NCBI RefSeq assembly: GCF_000208865.1
Contig: NC_018395.1
Location: forward strand, 1,519,920-1,583,919
Origin: Neospora caninum Liverpool
Lineage: Eukaryota; Apicomplexa; Conoidasida; Eucoccidiorida; Sarcocystidae
Length of the DNA: 64,000 bases
Direction: 5' to 3'
Shown in pieces: positions 17,089 to 27,703 of this stretch. Positions within the stretch are counted from its first letter, which is position 1. Each line of letters starts with the position of its first letter. A program made the translations under genes and the position numbers. The notes beneath the pieces were generated by a model. It did not search any database and was not told where the DNA came from. It was given only the letters and a program-made list of their open reading frames with translations.

Positions 17089-19656
17089 TCAGAGGGATTT
17101 GATGACGTCGAAGACGTCGACATGATCGCCCGATTCAAAAGTGTCGGCTGCCACAAGCTTCCACATCAAACTCGCGCTGTGGCCTGAGAGTGAAAAGCAA
17201 AACACAAATACCCCTGGCTATGGGGTCGGACGTTTTTGAACGAAAATCTTTGTGACACAGTGTGCACATTCTTCCGAACCGGATCTGTACTCGGTTCCGT
17301 AGAGACGAGACCTGCTCGTTCGTCTGACGCACCTGGAGCCCAGTTGAGGGTTTTCAAATCACACATCCGCAAGTTTCCGCACGCCTTTATCTCCGTCGCC
17401 ACCACGCGCATCAGCATGTCTCTGGCGGCCTTGACGGCGCAACAGAGCGGGAGGGACGGGAACGGCTGTACCCCTGCGAGGGACGAGATTTGGAGAATGC
17501 GGACGACGCCGGGCTTCCTGCCGTATGCAACCGTCTCGAGGAGACAATGAAGAAAGCGGGAGTTCAAGATGGAAAAAAAGGTAAAGTTGAGGTCGATCGA
17601 CCGGCGAATGTCGGCGCTGGACGCTTTCTGCAAGTAGCACGTGGGCTGCACCCACCCTGAATTGTGAATCAAATACCTGAGTTGAGACAGAAAAACAGAG
17701 GCATGTCCTCGCATGCAGCTGAAAAGGAAAAGCCACACCCCCGCACAGCAAATGTGTACAGACACTGAGGAACACACATATGTATCTATGCAGAAGGACA
17801 CAGGCGCCTGCTTGAGGGATGAACGTAACACGCACCAGTTCACATTCGTTTCCATCTCTCTAGAGATTTTAAGGTGCATATGGATGAGCCTCGGCAACAA
17901 AACCGATAACCGTTCTATTCGAGTGATGGCTACAGACACTCGCTGGCAGCAACACGCATCTAGCCTGTAGTTTGAAAGAGAACAAAGCACTCCTGGCGAC
18001 ATAAGCGGAGATAGAGAATAATGCCATATCCACAAGCCTACCTGCGTATCTACATGTAGTTGTGTGTTAAAGTGGACCTGCAGATGAGACAAGACACAGA
18101 CGTCGATGGAAAAGTTTCCGTACAGTGCATCGAAGTCCGCAAAGGATTCCGAGGCGAAGATGTCGTCGACGCGCTTCTCGAACGCGTCGTCCACGACGCC
18201 TACGTCAAGTCTGCGAGAAACAGAGAAACATCTCGACCAGAGTAACGGAAAACAGAGAAGACGCGGGCATACTCACGGTTTGGTGTGAAGTGGTACAATC
18301 GGCAGGCATCCTGGAGCAAAACAACGGAAAGGCTTCCTGAGTTACGCGCACTTTTTTTTTCGACACACGGTGCGCGAATGACCGCAGTGCCGCCGTCCCC
18401 GCTGGCACAGAAACGATAATAAACCGTTATACACACGCGGCGGAATGCAGACACCTACGCATCTCCGCCCAGCGCAAAGACAGAGTTCACGGAGGCCGCT
18501 GAAACCGAATTGAATCGACAAGGAAACACCCTCTCTGAATGCAAATCGACCGAGACTCCTCTCCGCCTCGTACAAAACCGGCTCTAGCTTATCTTATAGT
18601 TCCAGTCGATTTCGACACTCTTTGGACATACACATCTAGATATACATATATATATATATATATATTCATGCCGAAGATGTCGAATTGGTTTACCAATACG
18701 TTATCTACAGATGTGCAAGTGTCGAGATCTTAGTCGCCCACACGAGTACAGTATGCGGCACAGAATTAGTGGAAGCTCTGAGCAAGAGGAGGGAAGGCAG
18801 GATACGCATGCGAACACGTTTACTTGTGGATGGTGTAGGTCGCCGTTTCGAGCTCCTTCTTTGCCGCCTCCCCAGTTTTTCTTGCATGAGATGTTCATCC
18901 TGAGGAAGGAGACAGACGACCCACGCCGGTTCGCTCTGACCAGATGGAAGGCCCTGACGCCCGCCCAACGCCCGTTCTCTGCCGTTCTCAAATTTGTTTC
19001 ATCTCTTCACCTTGTGCATTCGTTCGACAGACGAAAAACGGTTTTCTATATACTTGGGTCCAGAAAATGTGCGTGCGCATGCACGTGCATATATATATAT
19101 ATATATATACATGTATATACATTTATATGCATGTGGGAAGGAGTGGGTGACAGTTGGTATTGACATAATGGTCCGTGCAGATATTGCTTGGAGCCCCCGT
19201 GAGGCAGCATAGGTTTGAATCGTAGGGATGGCCCTTTTTGTAGCCTATGCATTCAGGTCACTTGCACTTGACGAGAAAACCACTCGCAAAATGTCACCAC
19301 CTGCATATATTTATATACATATATATTGTAGCACGGAAAGCCCGACTTACGCGTGTATACATATGCGTCAGCATATATATATATATATTATACATGTCCA
19401 GTAGATAAGCCTAAATCGAGCCGGTGTAGACTCCTCAAGAGATGAGTCATTTTGCATTGGAGAAACGCACTCTGCCGATGAGGACGAGTTTCAGTTCTGC
19501 GCGGTCTTGGACGTCTCGCCATTTCTTCTCCGCCTCGAGGGCTACAGAACGCCCACAGCCTTTTGAAGAGCCAATCAGAAAGACAAGAGATTTCGAAGGA
19601 AATAAGTTGCCTGTCTCCTTTCCACTGGTGCTCTTTGTCGCAGGTGCGGTCGCCAT
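17089..19656 (-). CDS. Sepiapterin reductase-like short-chain dehydrogenase (6 exons)
   Basis: NADPH-dependent SDR of the sepiapterin reductase type, which makes the last reductions of tetrahydrobiopterin synthesis in the cytosol. Exons in transcript order: 19656-19471, 18899-18824, 18310-18277, 18210-18124, 17676-17212 and 17176-17089, giving 311 residues with all phases in agreement (animal enzymes are about 260). Visible features: cofactor loop IGSSKGCGRS (residues 29-38), LIHNSG for the NNAG motif, ISSLAGVQPF with the catalytic Ser, KAARDML after the catalytic Lys, LNWAPGASD, and a C-terminus SGDHVDVFD matching the family's SGAHVDFYD. The catalytic Tyr of YxxxK is Cys (CCAVK, codon 17442-17444), so activity is doubtful. 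The last intron would be only 35 bases; that junction is the weakest part, although the terminal exon clearly belongs to the family. Pterin-dependent aromatic amino acid hydroxylases known in T. gondii would give such an enzyme a purpose. Confidence 0.85.
18644..18665. repeat. AT dinucleotide microsatellite (intronic)
   Basis: A short alternating AT run in the intron between exons 2 and 3 of the sepiapterin reductase-like gene. A similar run lies at about 19089-19110 in intron 1. Confidence 0.8.
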
Positions 19657-20666
19657 TTCCAGGATCTGAAAGGACAGAGACGCTCGCCAGAAACAGTGGA
19701 AACTGATGCGGTCATGCACATTCCTCCGTACATACAGAAATGTGTTAATTCTTAAGGTCTTGCGCGTACATGTGTCTAAATACTTATACGTATATGTAGA
19801 ATCAAACAGATGGTATACACCGTTGTTCACAGAAACCTACAAACACATCTACGTATCCCCCCGTAGAAATACACATCCCCCTTTGCACATACACATCCCC
19901 CTTTGCACATACACATCCCCCTTTGCACGTACACATTCCCCTTTGCACGTACACATTCCCCTTTGCAGATACACATTCCCCTTTGCACATACACATTCCC
20001 CTTTGCACATACACATTCCCCTTTGCACATACACATTCCCCTTTGCACATACACATTCCCCTTTGCACATACAGGTCGATTAGTGTACGCTGGCGGAGTT
20101 AGCCGCGATGAGGAAGGGAGGTGAGCGAGGACTGGGCCTGGAAATGGACAGCCGCGAAAAAGCGGTCTCTGAAGCGTCGTTTCGAAGAAAAGATCTCGTT
20201 TCTTCGCGGGGTTTTCTTTTTTAGGTCTCCTTCACCTTCATCGGTTTCTGTGCAGCTGCCAGCGCGCCGACGAGTCTCCTGTCTCCACGAAAAGTCGCTC
20301 GGGCGCAGGCGTCCTTGTTCAGGCGGCGTTTTCGTGCCGAGACTCGGTTTCTGAAACCGAGCGAAAGAAGAAAGATGTGTTTCTACAAGTTGAACAAGAA
20401 AGGCTTCTATGACCTACGGGGCAGAAGAAGGGAACTGTGTGTGTCGCTCGTATTTGTGTGTGGAAAGCGCTGCTGGAAAATGTGTCTCTCACTCGCGAAA
20501 GTTTGAGTCGCTTCCGCTCGCCGTTGTGGAAGCAAACTGTCTTTTTCAGCGAAGGGAAAGGGGAAAAAGAACCTCGCGAGGGAGGCGGTATTCCCGCGTC
20601 TTCACCAAAGCAATCACGACCTTTCGCTAATCACAAGAAACGGACTTCACTTGCGCTGTTGCGCCT
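19657..20666. other. Intergenic region upstream of the reductase gene
   Basis: Expected to hold the promoter and leader of the minus-strand reductase. Apart from a 20-bp minisatellite at 19871-20073 I see nothing supportable here. Confidence 0.5.
19871..20073. repeat. 20-bp minisatellite, about 10 units
   Basis: Tandem units of 20 bases (CCCCTTTGCACATACACATT and one- or two-base variants). The first three units end in CATCCCC, later ones in CATTCCC, and a few have CACGTAC or CAGATAC. Because 20 is not a multiple of 3, all frames stay open and give artificial Cys/Met/Lys/Gly repeat proteins on the minus strand. It lies about 215 bases upstream of the reductase start codon. Confidence 0.95.
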
Positions 20667-20871
20667 TCACTTCGCGTCGAGTAAGGCCCCGCAACATGCC
20701 AAACTTTTAAAAAGGGCCTTAAATACGTTCCCTCTCATCCTGGGTGTAGTAGACGAGCCGTGTTTGTCGCGAGGTTCCAATTCGGAAATTCCAGGTTTGC
20801 CGTTTTCACAGGATTTTTTGTTGACGCAGACAAGCCGAGAGACTTCGTCCCCGAGTGCGAAGCTGGACTTG
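20667..20871 (-). CDS. Possible terminal exon of an unresolved minus-strand gene
   Basis: Reading left from a pyrimidine-rich acceptor (ctctccccatcttgag), an open frame of about 67 codons encodes a Ser/Lys-rich tail containing GDEVSRLVCVNKKSC and ending in CGALLDAK before a stop. Composition looks protein-like, but I recognise no domain, and the link to the exons at 23.2-24.2 kb is not established. It could be the last exon of that gene. Confidence 0.3.
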
Positions 20872-23220
20872 CTCAAGATGGGGAGAGTCAACACCCTCTC
20901 AGGTCTCCTTCACCACACACACTGCGTACGATTCTTCTATGCGTAGGCACATATCTACACGTGTGCATGCGTCCTACTGGCAATTTAAGGAATAAGGACG
21001 GACGCTTACATGTTTCTCAAAAGAGTTCTAACGCTGAAAGATCAGGACAACTCTCCGAAGTGTCTGTTGCGGTCGGGTAGATCTCCGCGCCGGCTACCTT
21101 CATCCTTTCTCCAGAACCAGCTCTCCTGCTGTCTCCCTGTCCACACGTGCATGCAGTGATAGTGAGGCGTCTTTCCTCTCGGCATCGGGAGGTGAGTCGG
21201 ACGGAGAGGCTCTGGGCGATGTGTGAAGAATGATTCACTAGCAGGCACACGCGTGGCCGTGCGAGGAGGCACAAAAACACTAGTCGTGCAAGAGAGGGAA
21301 AGTTCTGTTGACAACAGACATACTTGAAAGAAGATACAAACACTCTCCAAGTATATCTATATATGCATATGTATCGATGTACGATAGTTTACAGGGATGT
21401 AAGTGCATGCGGTCCTCTGGCTACGTATTTTTGATGTACAGGCGTCCATTGAGTCCTTCAGCTGGTAGGATCCGCGAGAGTGCTCAGACGATTTTGGAAG
21501 AAATGAGAAGCTGCAGGGCTCGCAAAAACCCCATAGAGACGCTGACGGCTCCATCCTCAACAAGTAGAATTGAAGCCGCGAGAAAAAGTACGGGAAGCAC
21601 CGACAGACTAGCCGACGCCTTTTCCCGGAGTTTACCTCTCGGATTCTGTCGTATATGTATATATATATATGTATATATATCAAAAATATAAAGCTAGATA
21701 TGCAGATGTACATACATCCACAGATAAGGACGTGGCCATGTATAGGCAGGTAGAGGTGTATCCACGGAGTCTACGCCGATGCATTTCCATATACACAATG
21801 CATTTATATCTCTTAGAATCTCTGTATCAAAGGATCCGTAATGTATCTCTCTAACTTAGACTACATCCCACGTCTATTCCTGGATGCGTGTGTGTGTGCG
21901 GGGGGGAAGCGCACGCCTCTCCTGTCTCCAGAGTTCCAGCCTTCTCCCTCTGATTTAGTAGCGTGGTTGTGCGGCCTCACTCACGGCCAGAAACGGAAAT
22001 AACATTCAAGGAGAAAACGGAAACTCGCCCTCAACCTCTCCCAAAGTAGCAACCGCACTCGGCCACACACGTAAAGACACGCGACCCGCTTTCTTTGTGA
22101 GAGTCGTATCCACGCCGGACACAACAGCTGGCGGATTTCCTCATCGTTTTATTTTCGGTGACTCGCAACGGAGTCCGAGTACATCCGCCTCGGCATCTCC
22201 GCACGAAGGCACGTTTGTTGCGTACAAGGTCGCGGAAAGAGGGAAAGACCAAGGCGTCTGGTAGGGGCCATGAATCATTTTCAAACCGGGCCAGCCCAGT
22301 CTTCTTGCTTCCTTTGTGCCCCCACACGCAAGTTCGGCAGCCACGCTACCGCCCGGAAAAAAACCAATTTTTTGATTATACGCCGAGGTATTGCCTCAGT
22401 CGCCAGAACGGCCTGGCAGTCTCTCTTCATCTGTCTCGCTCACGCATCTATCTCTGTAGCCCTCTCTCTCTACAGGGCTTCAGTTCACGGATCTGGCTAG
22501 GGTTCAGTATGCATGCAGTCTACCTCTTGCCTTTTCTTCTCGTGTTTCAAGTTCGGAGGGGCCTTGAGCATGCGGCGGCTTACTCCCCACCTTTTCGTTC
22601 TTCCTCTCTTCCCCGTTTCCTCTGAAATGAGAACTTGTGTGCTTCTGAAGCGGCAACACAACACCCTTGCGTTTTGTCGGTCGCCTGCTCTTCGCCTGTT
22701 TCCTCAGCCCACATGCCACGCCTTCCCCCCGCCAGCGTTCCTTGAAAACAAAACCTTCAGCTCTTCAGCTCCTACTCGCTGTCTGCGTGTCCCTGTTTGC
22801 CGCATTCCGTCTGTCTGAAGCGGCCGAGAAATCGGAAGTGCGCGTCGCCTCGCCTTTGCTTTACTCGTGCTGCAGAGAGAACCCCGCGGCAGGGCGCTGT
22901 CGGAGAAAGCCAGTCAGCCAGCCTGCGAGCGAACACAGGGAACTCCAGATCTTCGCCGATAAAAGTCTGAAAAAGACGCAGCGGCAACGGCACAGCGCCT
23001 GCCACGAGACAACGTGTACATCCATCTATATAGAAATAGAGAAACGGATGGAGATCGCTCTGCATGCATGTAACTGTATTTCTTTCTGCTTCTCTATATA
23101 AAGTCAGTGAATCGGACGATAAGTCTGTGAAAGGACAGCCGACAACCGACTGCACGCGGAAACGATGAACTGTTCCCTAGCGAATCTGTCTGACTCGGTG
23201 GCGGGGTACGCGGGACTCAC
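20872..23220. other. Unresolved region, likely introns of a minus-strand gene
   Basis: One plausible exon on the minus strand is 22966-22865: acceptor after gtctttttcag, donor gtaaag, with DLEFPVFARRLADWLSP in the open frame. That frame needs a phase-0 junction, while the upstream exon ends in phase 1, so an exon is missing or the model is wrong. Minus-strand frames near 22.1-22.3 kb and 21.5 kb are also partly protein-like. Nothing else is supportable. Confidence 0.3.
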
Positions 23221-24173
23221 CGGACACGATGGAGAAGAAGTAGGGGACCGCGATGTCCATGAACGCCGCCGCCTTTTGCCCCCAGAAGGACGACGCGGCG
23301 CCGAGGAGAAACGCGAGAGGAAAGCCGACGGCCCACGTGACTCCTGGAAAGCGCAAGTCCCCAGAGACACGCGTTCAAAGTCGGGACGAAGGGCGAACGA
23401 GGGGGTGAGGGGGTGCGCCTCTCTTGAGAGATGCCGCGCAGCGACGGAAAACCGAAAAAGAAAACGACAAATGACAGAGCCAGCTACCACGCGCGTGCTG
23501 GGCTTTGAGTGCGTAGGGACGGGATCAGAACGAGTCAAAACGCGGGGGAGGGACGCCCCAACAGAGGGGTTCGACGACAGCAACGCCAGGTTGCAGAAAT
23601 TCCTCCCCTTTGCGCCCGTTCTCTCAGACGTCAACAGAAACCAACTGCGAGAGACTCCGCGGCACTCACCTAACAGCGCCAGAGACTCGTGCAACTCGAC
23701 CCGCAGCCGCTGAGGCTCCTTCACAATGCAGTCCGGGGAGCAAACGAGGAGGCCGCCTTCTGAAGAAAACAGTCGACACAAATGCTGTCTCTTTGTCATC
23801 GCAATCTACGAAGCGCCCCTCACGGGGGATCACCCGACATCCCTGACGCTCTTCAGGGCCCCTGACGGTCTCTCTTATCGAGCAGCTGTCTGTCTCTCTG
23901 TCTCTGAAATGATTCCCCATCGGAGAACTTGTGGCTGTAACGATCTGCACTCTTACGTTCTCGCATGAAGGCTTTCGGCTCCATCCCGTAGCGCTCGATG
24001 CGGTTCTCAATCTCTTCTTCTGTGTCCACTGCGAAGGAGACAACAAATGGAATCGCCGCAACACCCCGCATGCACAAGCGCCGCAGTCCCCCGCTGGCAG
24101 CCAGAGCGCTCTCTTCGCCCCACAGTCTCAGCCCCGGCCATAGCACCGCACCTGCGCACGTCGAGACCAACAT
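23221..24173 (-). CDS. Unidentified protein with a hydrophobic segment (partial, 3 exons)
   Basis: A phase-consistent chain of three exons on the minus strand: 23957 up to a start at 24173 or 24071, 23759-23670, and 23343-23221. All internal junctions have good gtaaga/gtgagt donors and pyrimidine-rich acceptors, all in phase 1. The first exon has TEEEIENRIERYGMEPKAFM and the second a CSPDCIVKEPQRLRVEL stretch. The third encodes a hydrophobic segment (WAVGFPLAFLLGAASSFW), probably one transmembrane helix. The start is uncertain: the longer ATG gives an Ala/Leu-rich leader that could be organellar. A possible 36-base intron just before VDTEEE is an alternative. I do not recognise the family. 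It begins only about 150 bases past the stop of the RING gene on the same strand, so a joint transcription unit is possible. Confidence 0.45.
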
Positions 24174-24322
24174 GGCGAGACCGACATGGCGAGCCCCACA
24201 GGGAGACACGGTGTGTACCGGCGACTGCAAATCCGCTTTGGAAACAACAGAGAGTGGCACAGTCGACTTGCATGCGCATATGCACGCCACCACACCAGAA
24301 AGCCGCGGAGCGGTCTGCGCTT

Positions 24323-27300
24323 TTACGAAACTCTATTAACGCATTCCTGTACTTCAAATCGAATAGGGACCTTGTGAGTCTTTCCTTCTCGGCGAGCCCA
24401 ATCGAGTTGTTTTCGAAGGAGACGCTGCAACGTACAGAGGTAGTCCATCGCCCCTTGCAAGTCGTCGAAGACAACGCGCCCGACAGGGTCGGCCAAGTCG
24501 ACTTCTTCAACTTCCGCCGAGGCGAAGAGCGAGGAGGAGTCGCGCTGGACCGAGAACCACAGTCTGTCTGCCTCCTCTTCCCTCGGAAGATCCTGTTGTT
24601 GAAGAATGAGGAGGTGCACAAGGTCTTGTTGGGACGGCGCCGAGGAATCCGCGCCCGCCCGGTCGTCGCGCGCGTCTCCTAGCTCTCTGCCGCGAGGAGG
24701 GAGATCCCCAGGGACCAGACTGCTGTCGATTCGGTTGCGGTTCGACGCATGCAGCTCTGCCGGGTCCCCGCTGCTTGCTCTCGCGCTCTCCGCTTCATCC
24801 AGCCGCGCACCCGCGGAAACGACACGTCCCTCAGCGTCTTCGCCAGCGTCCGCTCGCACGTCTTCCTCCTCAGAGTCCACGCTCGCCAGATGGGGCACAG
24901 CCGCGCCGCGCTCGCTCTCCGCGGCTGACGTAGACACGGGCAGCGAAGGCCCTTTCGGCAGTGGCTGCCGCGAGCCTGGGCGAGAAGCGCGCAACGTGGC
25001 TAGTCGGGCGAGCGGGAGAACGACCGAGCTGCTTCGCTCCGTGCAGTACTTCCAGCAGCAGGGACACTTGACCAGGCGGTAGGGACAGCGGTGTTCGTGG
25101 ACTCGCAGCTGCAAGGCATTTCGCGAAGAACGCTGCGCAGACGAAGACGGAGAAGACGAAGAGGAAGATGGAGCTGTGGCAGGGGCGACCGAGGACGCAA
25201 ACAAAGAGGACGGGGCCGAGGCAGGGAGTGGCGAGACGCACGAGGAAGTAGCGGCTGAACAGGGTTCCTCGACCTTGGCGACGAACTCGCACCCGAACGG
25301 GAAGAACCGACATCGCCGGAAGGCACACGACGAGCGACGATGGGCATCGTATCTGACGAGCAATCGCACAACTGAGAGGGACGGACACACAGTGCAGGAG
25401 AGGAACCCAAGAGGCAGAAAAAAGCGGAAACAGACGCAGAAAAAAAGCAGGGTTCAAGAGTAGGAGAAAGGCGAGGAAGAGGGAAGGAAATGGATATGAA
25501 GATGGTTCACGTTGCGACGGGGCAACGTGTGTGGACCTGAGACCACGCGGCAGAGGCGAAACGGCACAGAAAGATGCAGGTCGAGACTCTTGACTGGCAG
25601 ACACGAGAAATCGGCTTCCATACCGGACAGGGCGAGCGAGGAGGCGGCTGCGAAGCAGACGAAATGCATTCAAAGAAGAGAGAGACCAGAGAGAGTCAGG
25701 ATATATATATCGGAAAGTGTTTCGAAAGAAGACTCACTTGTGCATGGCGACGACTTCGCCGCAAAGCTCACAGCGTAGGAGAAGCCTCCAGTACAGGGTA
25801 GACGTAACGCTGACGGCGGAGGCGAAAGACGACCCAAGAGCAGAAGAAGAAAACGCGGAAGGTGCACAGCCATCACTACCTTTGTCTCCATCCCGAGCGG
25901 CGAGGACGCGTTCATAATAGGAATCACACATTTTTATAATTTGGTCGGTCTCAGGCGTTCGTGGGTCAGGTGCGGCCTCCGCGGCCCTGCCCTCCCGCGC
26001 ATTCGCTTCGCGTTCTCGTCCTGGGGTCTGTGTTTCCTTCTCCAGCGCCTGGAGCCTCTCTTCTTCTAGCAATCTCTGCACGCATGCGATCATGGTCTTT
26101 TCGTCCGTTCCATCGCCTGCGAGCGTAGTGTGTGTTGTCTGTTCTCGCGCGTCGATGTCGGCGGACCTGCCTCGTCCCCCTGCGCTTCTCTCGGCTTCTC
26201 CGTCAAAGTCTCCAGAGGACAAAACGGCGCTGATTGCTGAGGCTGCGGCAGAGGCGCCGTCCTTCACATCTTCCGCCGCACTCAGAACTGCGTCAGAGCC
26301 TCCAGCGAGGGTCGCCGTGACGGTCGCGGCAGCCGCGGCAGAGACAGCCGCCGCCGCCGCAGCCGCCGCCGTCGCCGCTGGGGTCGGCCCCAGGCTTCCC
26401 TGCCGGAACGGTGGAGCCCAACTAGCCGTCGTGGCGGTCGGCGGAGACTGTCCCCTGTCGGTGTCGGGCTGGCCCGCAGCCCGTCCAGGCGGCGGTTCCG
26501 ACGGCTCGGCAGGGGAACGGGAAGCGGAAGAGGCGAAAGCGGCAGTGGAGACAGAAGAGACAGGAACCGACGGAGAAGACGGCGTAACGGAGCTCGCGAG
26601 CGAAGGGTGCGACTGCGGAGACGAGGAAGGCTGCGCGTCCCTCGAGGCTGTTTCAGGGCGAGCGGTGGAAGAGACAGCCGGAGGCCGCATGCATTCCAGG
26701 TCACTCGCTTTCATTGGTCTGTTACAAACCGGACATTTTTGCCGCCACTGGAGAGAGCCCACGAAGCAACCGCCGCACGCAACGTGCTGACATGGACCCC
26801 AGACTGGGCGACAGAGAACCTGGGGAGAGAGGCAAGGCAGGAAGAGGAAGACACGAGGACCCGCGGAACACAAGTCAAGGAAATTACGCGAGGGGAAGAG
26901 CGAGGAACGCAGCGAGGAGGGGAGAAGACCAACGGGAGGGGAAAAGGAAAACAGAAACACACGGGAACAGCGACGCGAAGCGAGGCCGAGAGGATCCAAG
27001 CCCACGAATGCAGGCAGATCAGAGGACAGGCAGCCACGAGCCAGTGCAGAGACACAGCAGAGAGAAGAGCATCACGACAGAAACAGACAAGCTCAGCGCA
27101 GCCGCAGACGCCCGACGAGGAACGCGGAAAAACCGGAAAGAGCACACCGAAGGGGGCAAAACAGAAGCGAATCAAGTACACTGAAAACCTCCCCGACACG
27201 GCTAATGCATACCGACACCGTGACAACTTTCTGCCGGCCGAAGCATGCGCATACCCATACATACACATCTATGCATGCATCGCGATATATGTAAGGAAAT

Positions 27301-27703
27301 CGGTAGATAGATAGATATGCGCAAATAGGCATCTATCTGCATGCATCGGTTGCTACCTCCACGCAGACGTGCCTGACAGGAGGGTGTGATGGCATAAGGT
27401 TGTACTCTTTTCGCGTTAGGCAGTAGCACATGCGTAAGTCTTTTGACGAGATGTGGACGAGAAGCGTACCTGGAGACAAATGGGGCACGTGCTCCAGTCG
27501 ACAACTTCCTTTCCGGCGAGGACTGTGTTTGCGCCGAGAGGGGAGGTGAGCGAGGGGAGCGAGGTGGAGGCCGCGAACGGCGAAAGAAAAGAGAAGATGT
27601 AGAAGGGCGGAAGAGACAACCTCTCGGAAGAAGCGTCGGAGGGAGAGCGACTGGAACGAGGAGAGGAATCTCCGAGGTCGGGGACTGCGCGCAGATTCGC
27701 CAT
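24323..27703 (-). CDS. RING and TRAF-type zinc-finger protein, probable E3 ubiquitin ligase (3 exons)
   Basis: Exons in transcript order: 27703-27470, 26819-25738 and 25352-24323, giving 781 residues with all phases agreeing. A C3HC4 RING spans residues 73 to about 113 (CPIC, then GPCQHVACGGC, then KCPVC), which suggests an E2-dependent ubiquitin ligase. The intron falls just after the first Cys pair. A TRAF-type zinc-finger block follows: RCELCGEVVAMHK across the exon 2/3 junction, HRRSSCAFRRCRFFPFGCEF, and later HEHRCPYRLVKCPCCWKYC. Between and after these lie long disordered Ala/Ser/Pro/Glu-rich stretches, including an Ala run encoded around 26340-26390 and Ser runs near 25150. The C-terminus has a possible helix (LCTLQRLLRKQLDWARREGK). 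No MATH domain is visible, unlike true TRAFs. The start has a gccaccATGg context; an upstream in-frame extension exists but lacks support. Divergent from UBA5. Confidence 0.85.

Noticed and set aside
19802..20124. Overlapping open frames with Cys/Met/Lys/Gly or His/Ile/Pro repeats on both strands
   Set aside because: All arise from the 20-bp minisatellite; no start context or splice support.
26092..26790. 232-codon Ala/Val-rich plus-strand frame
   Set aside because: Antisense of the low-complexity Ala/Ser part of the RING protein, whose zinc-finger motifs and splice phases are on the minus strand.
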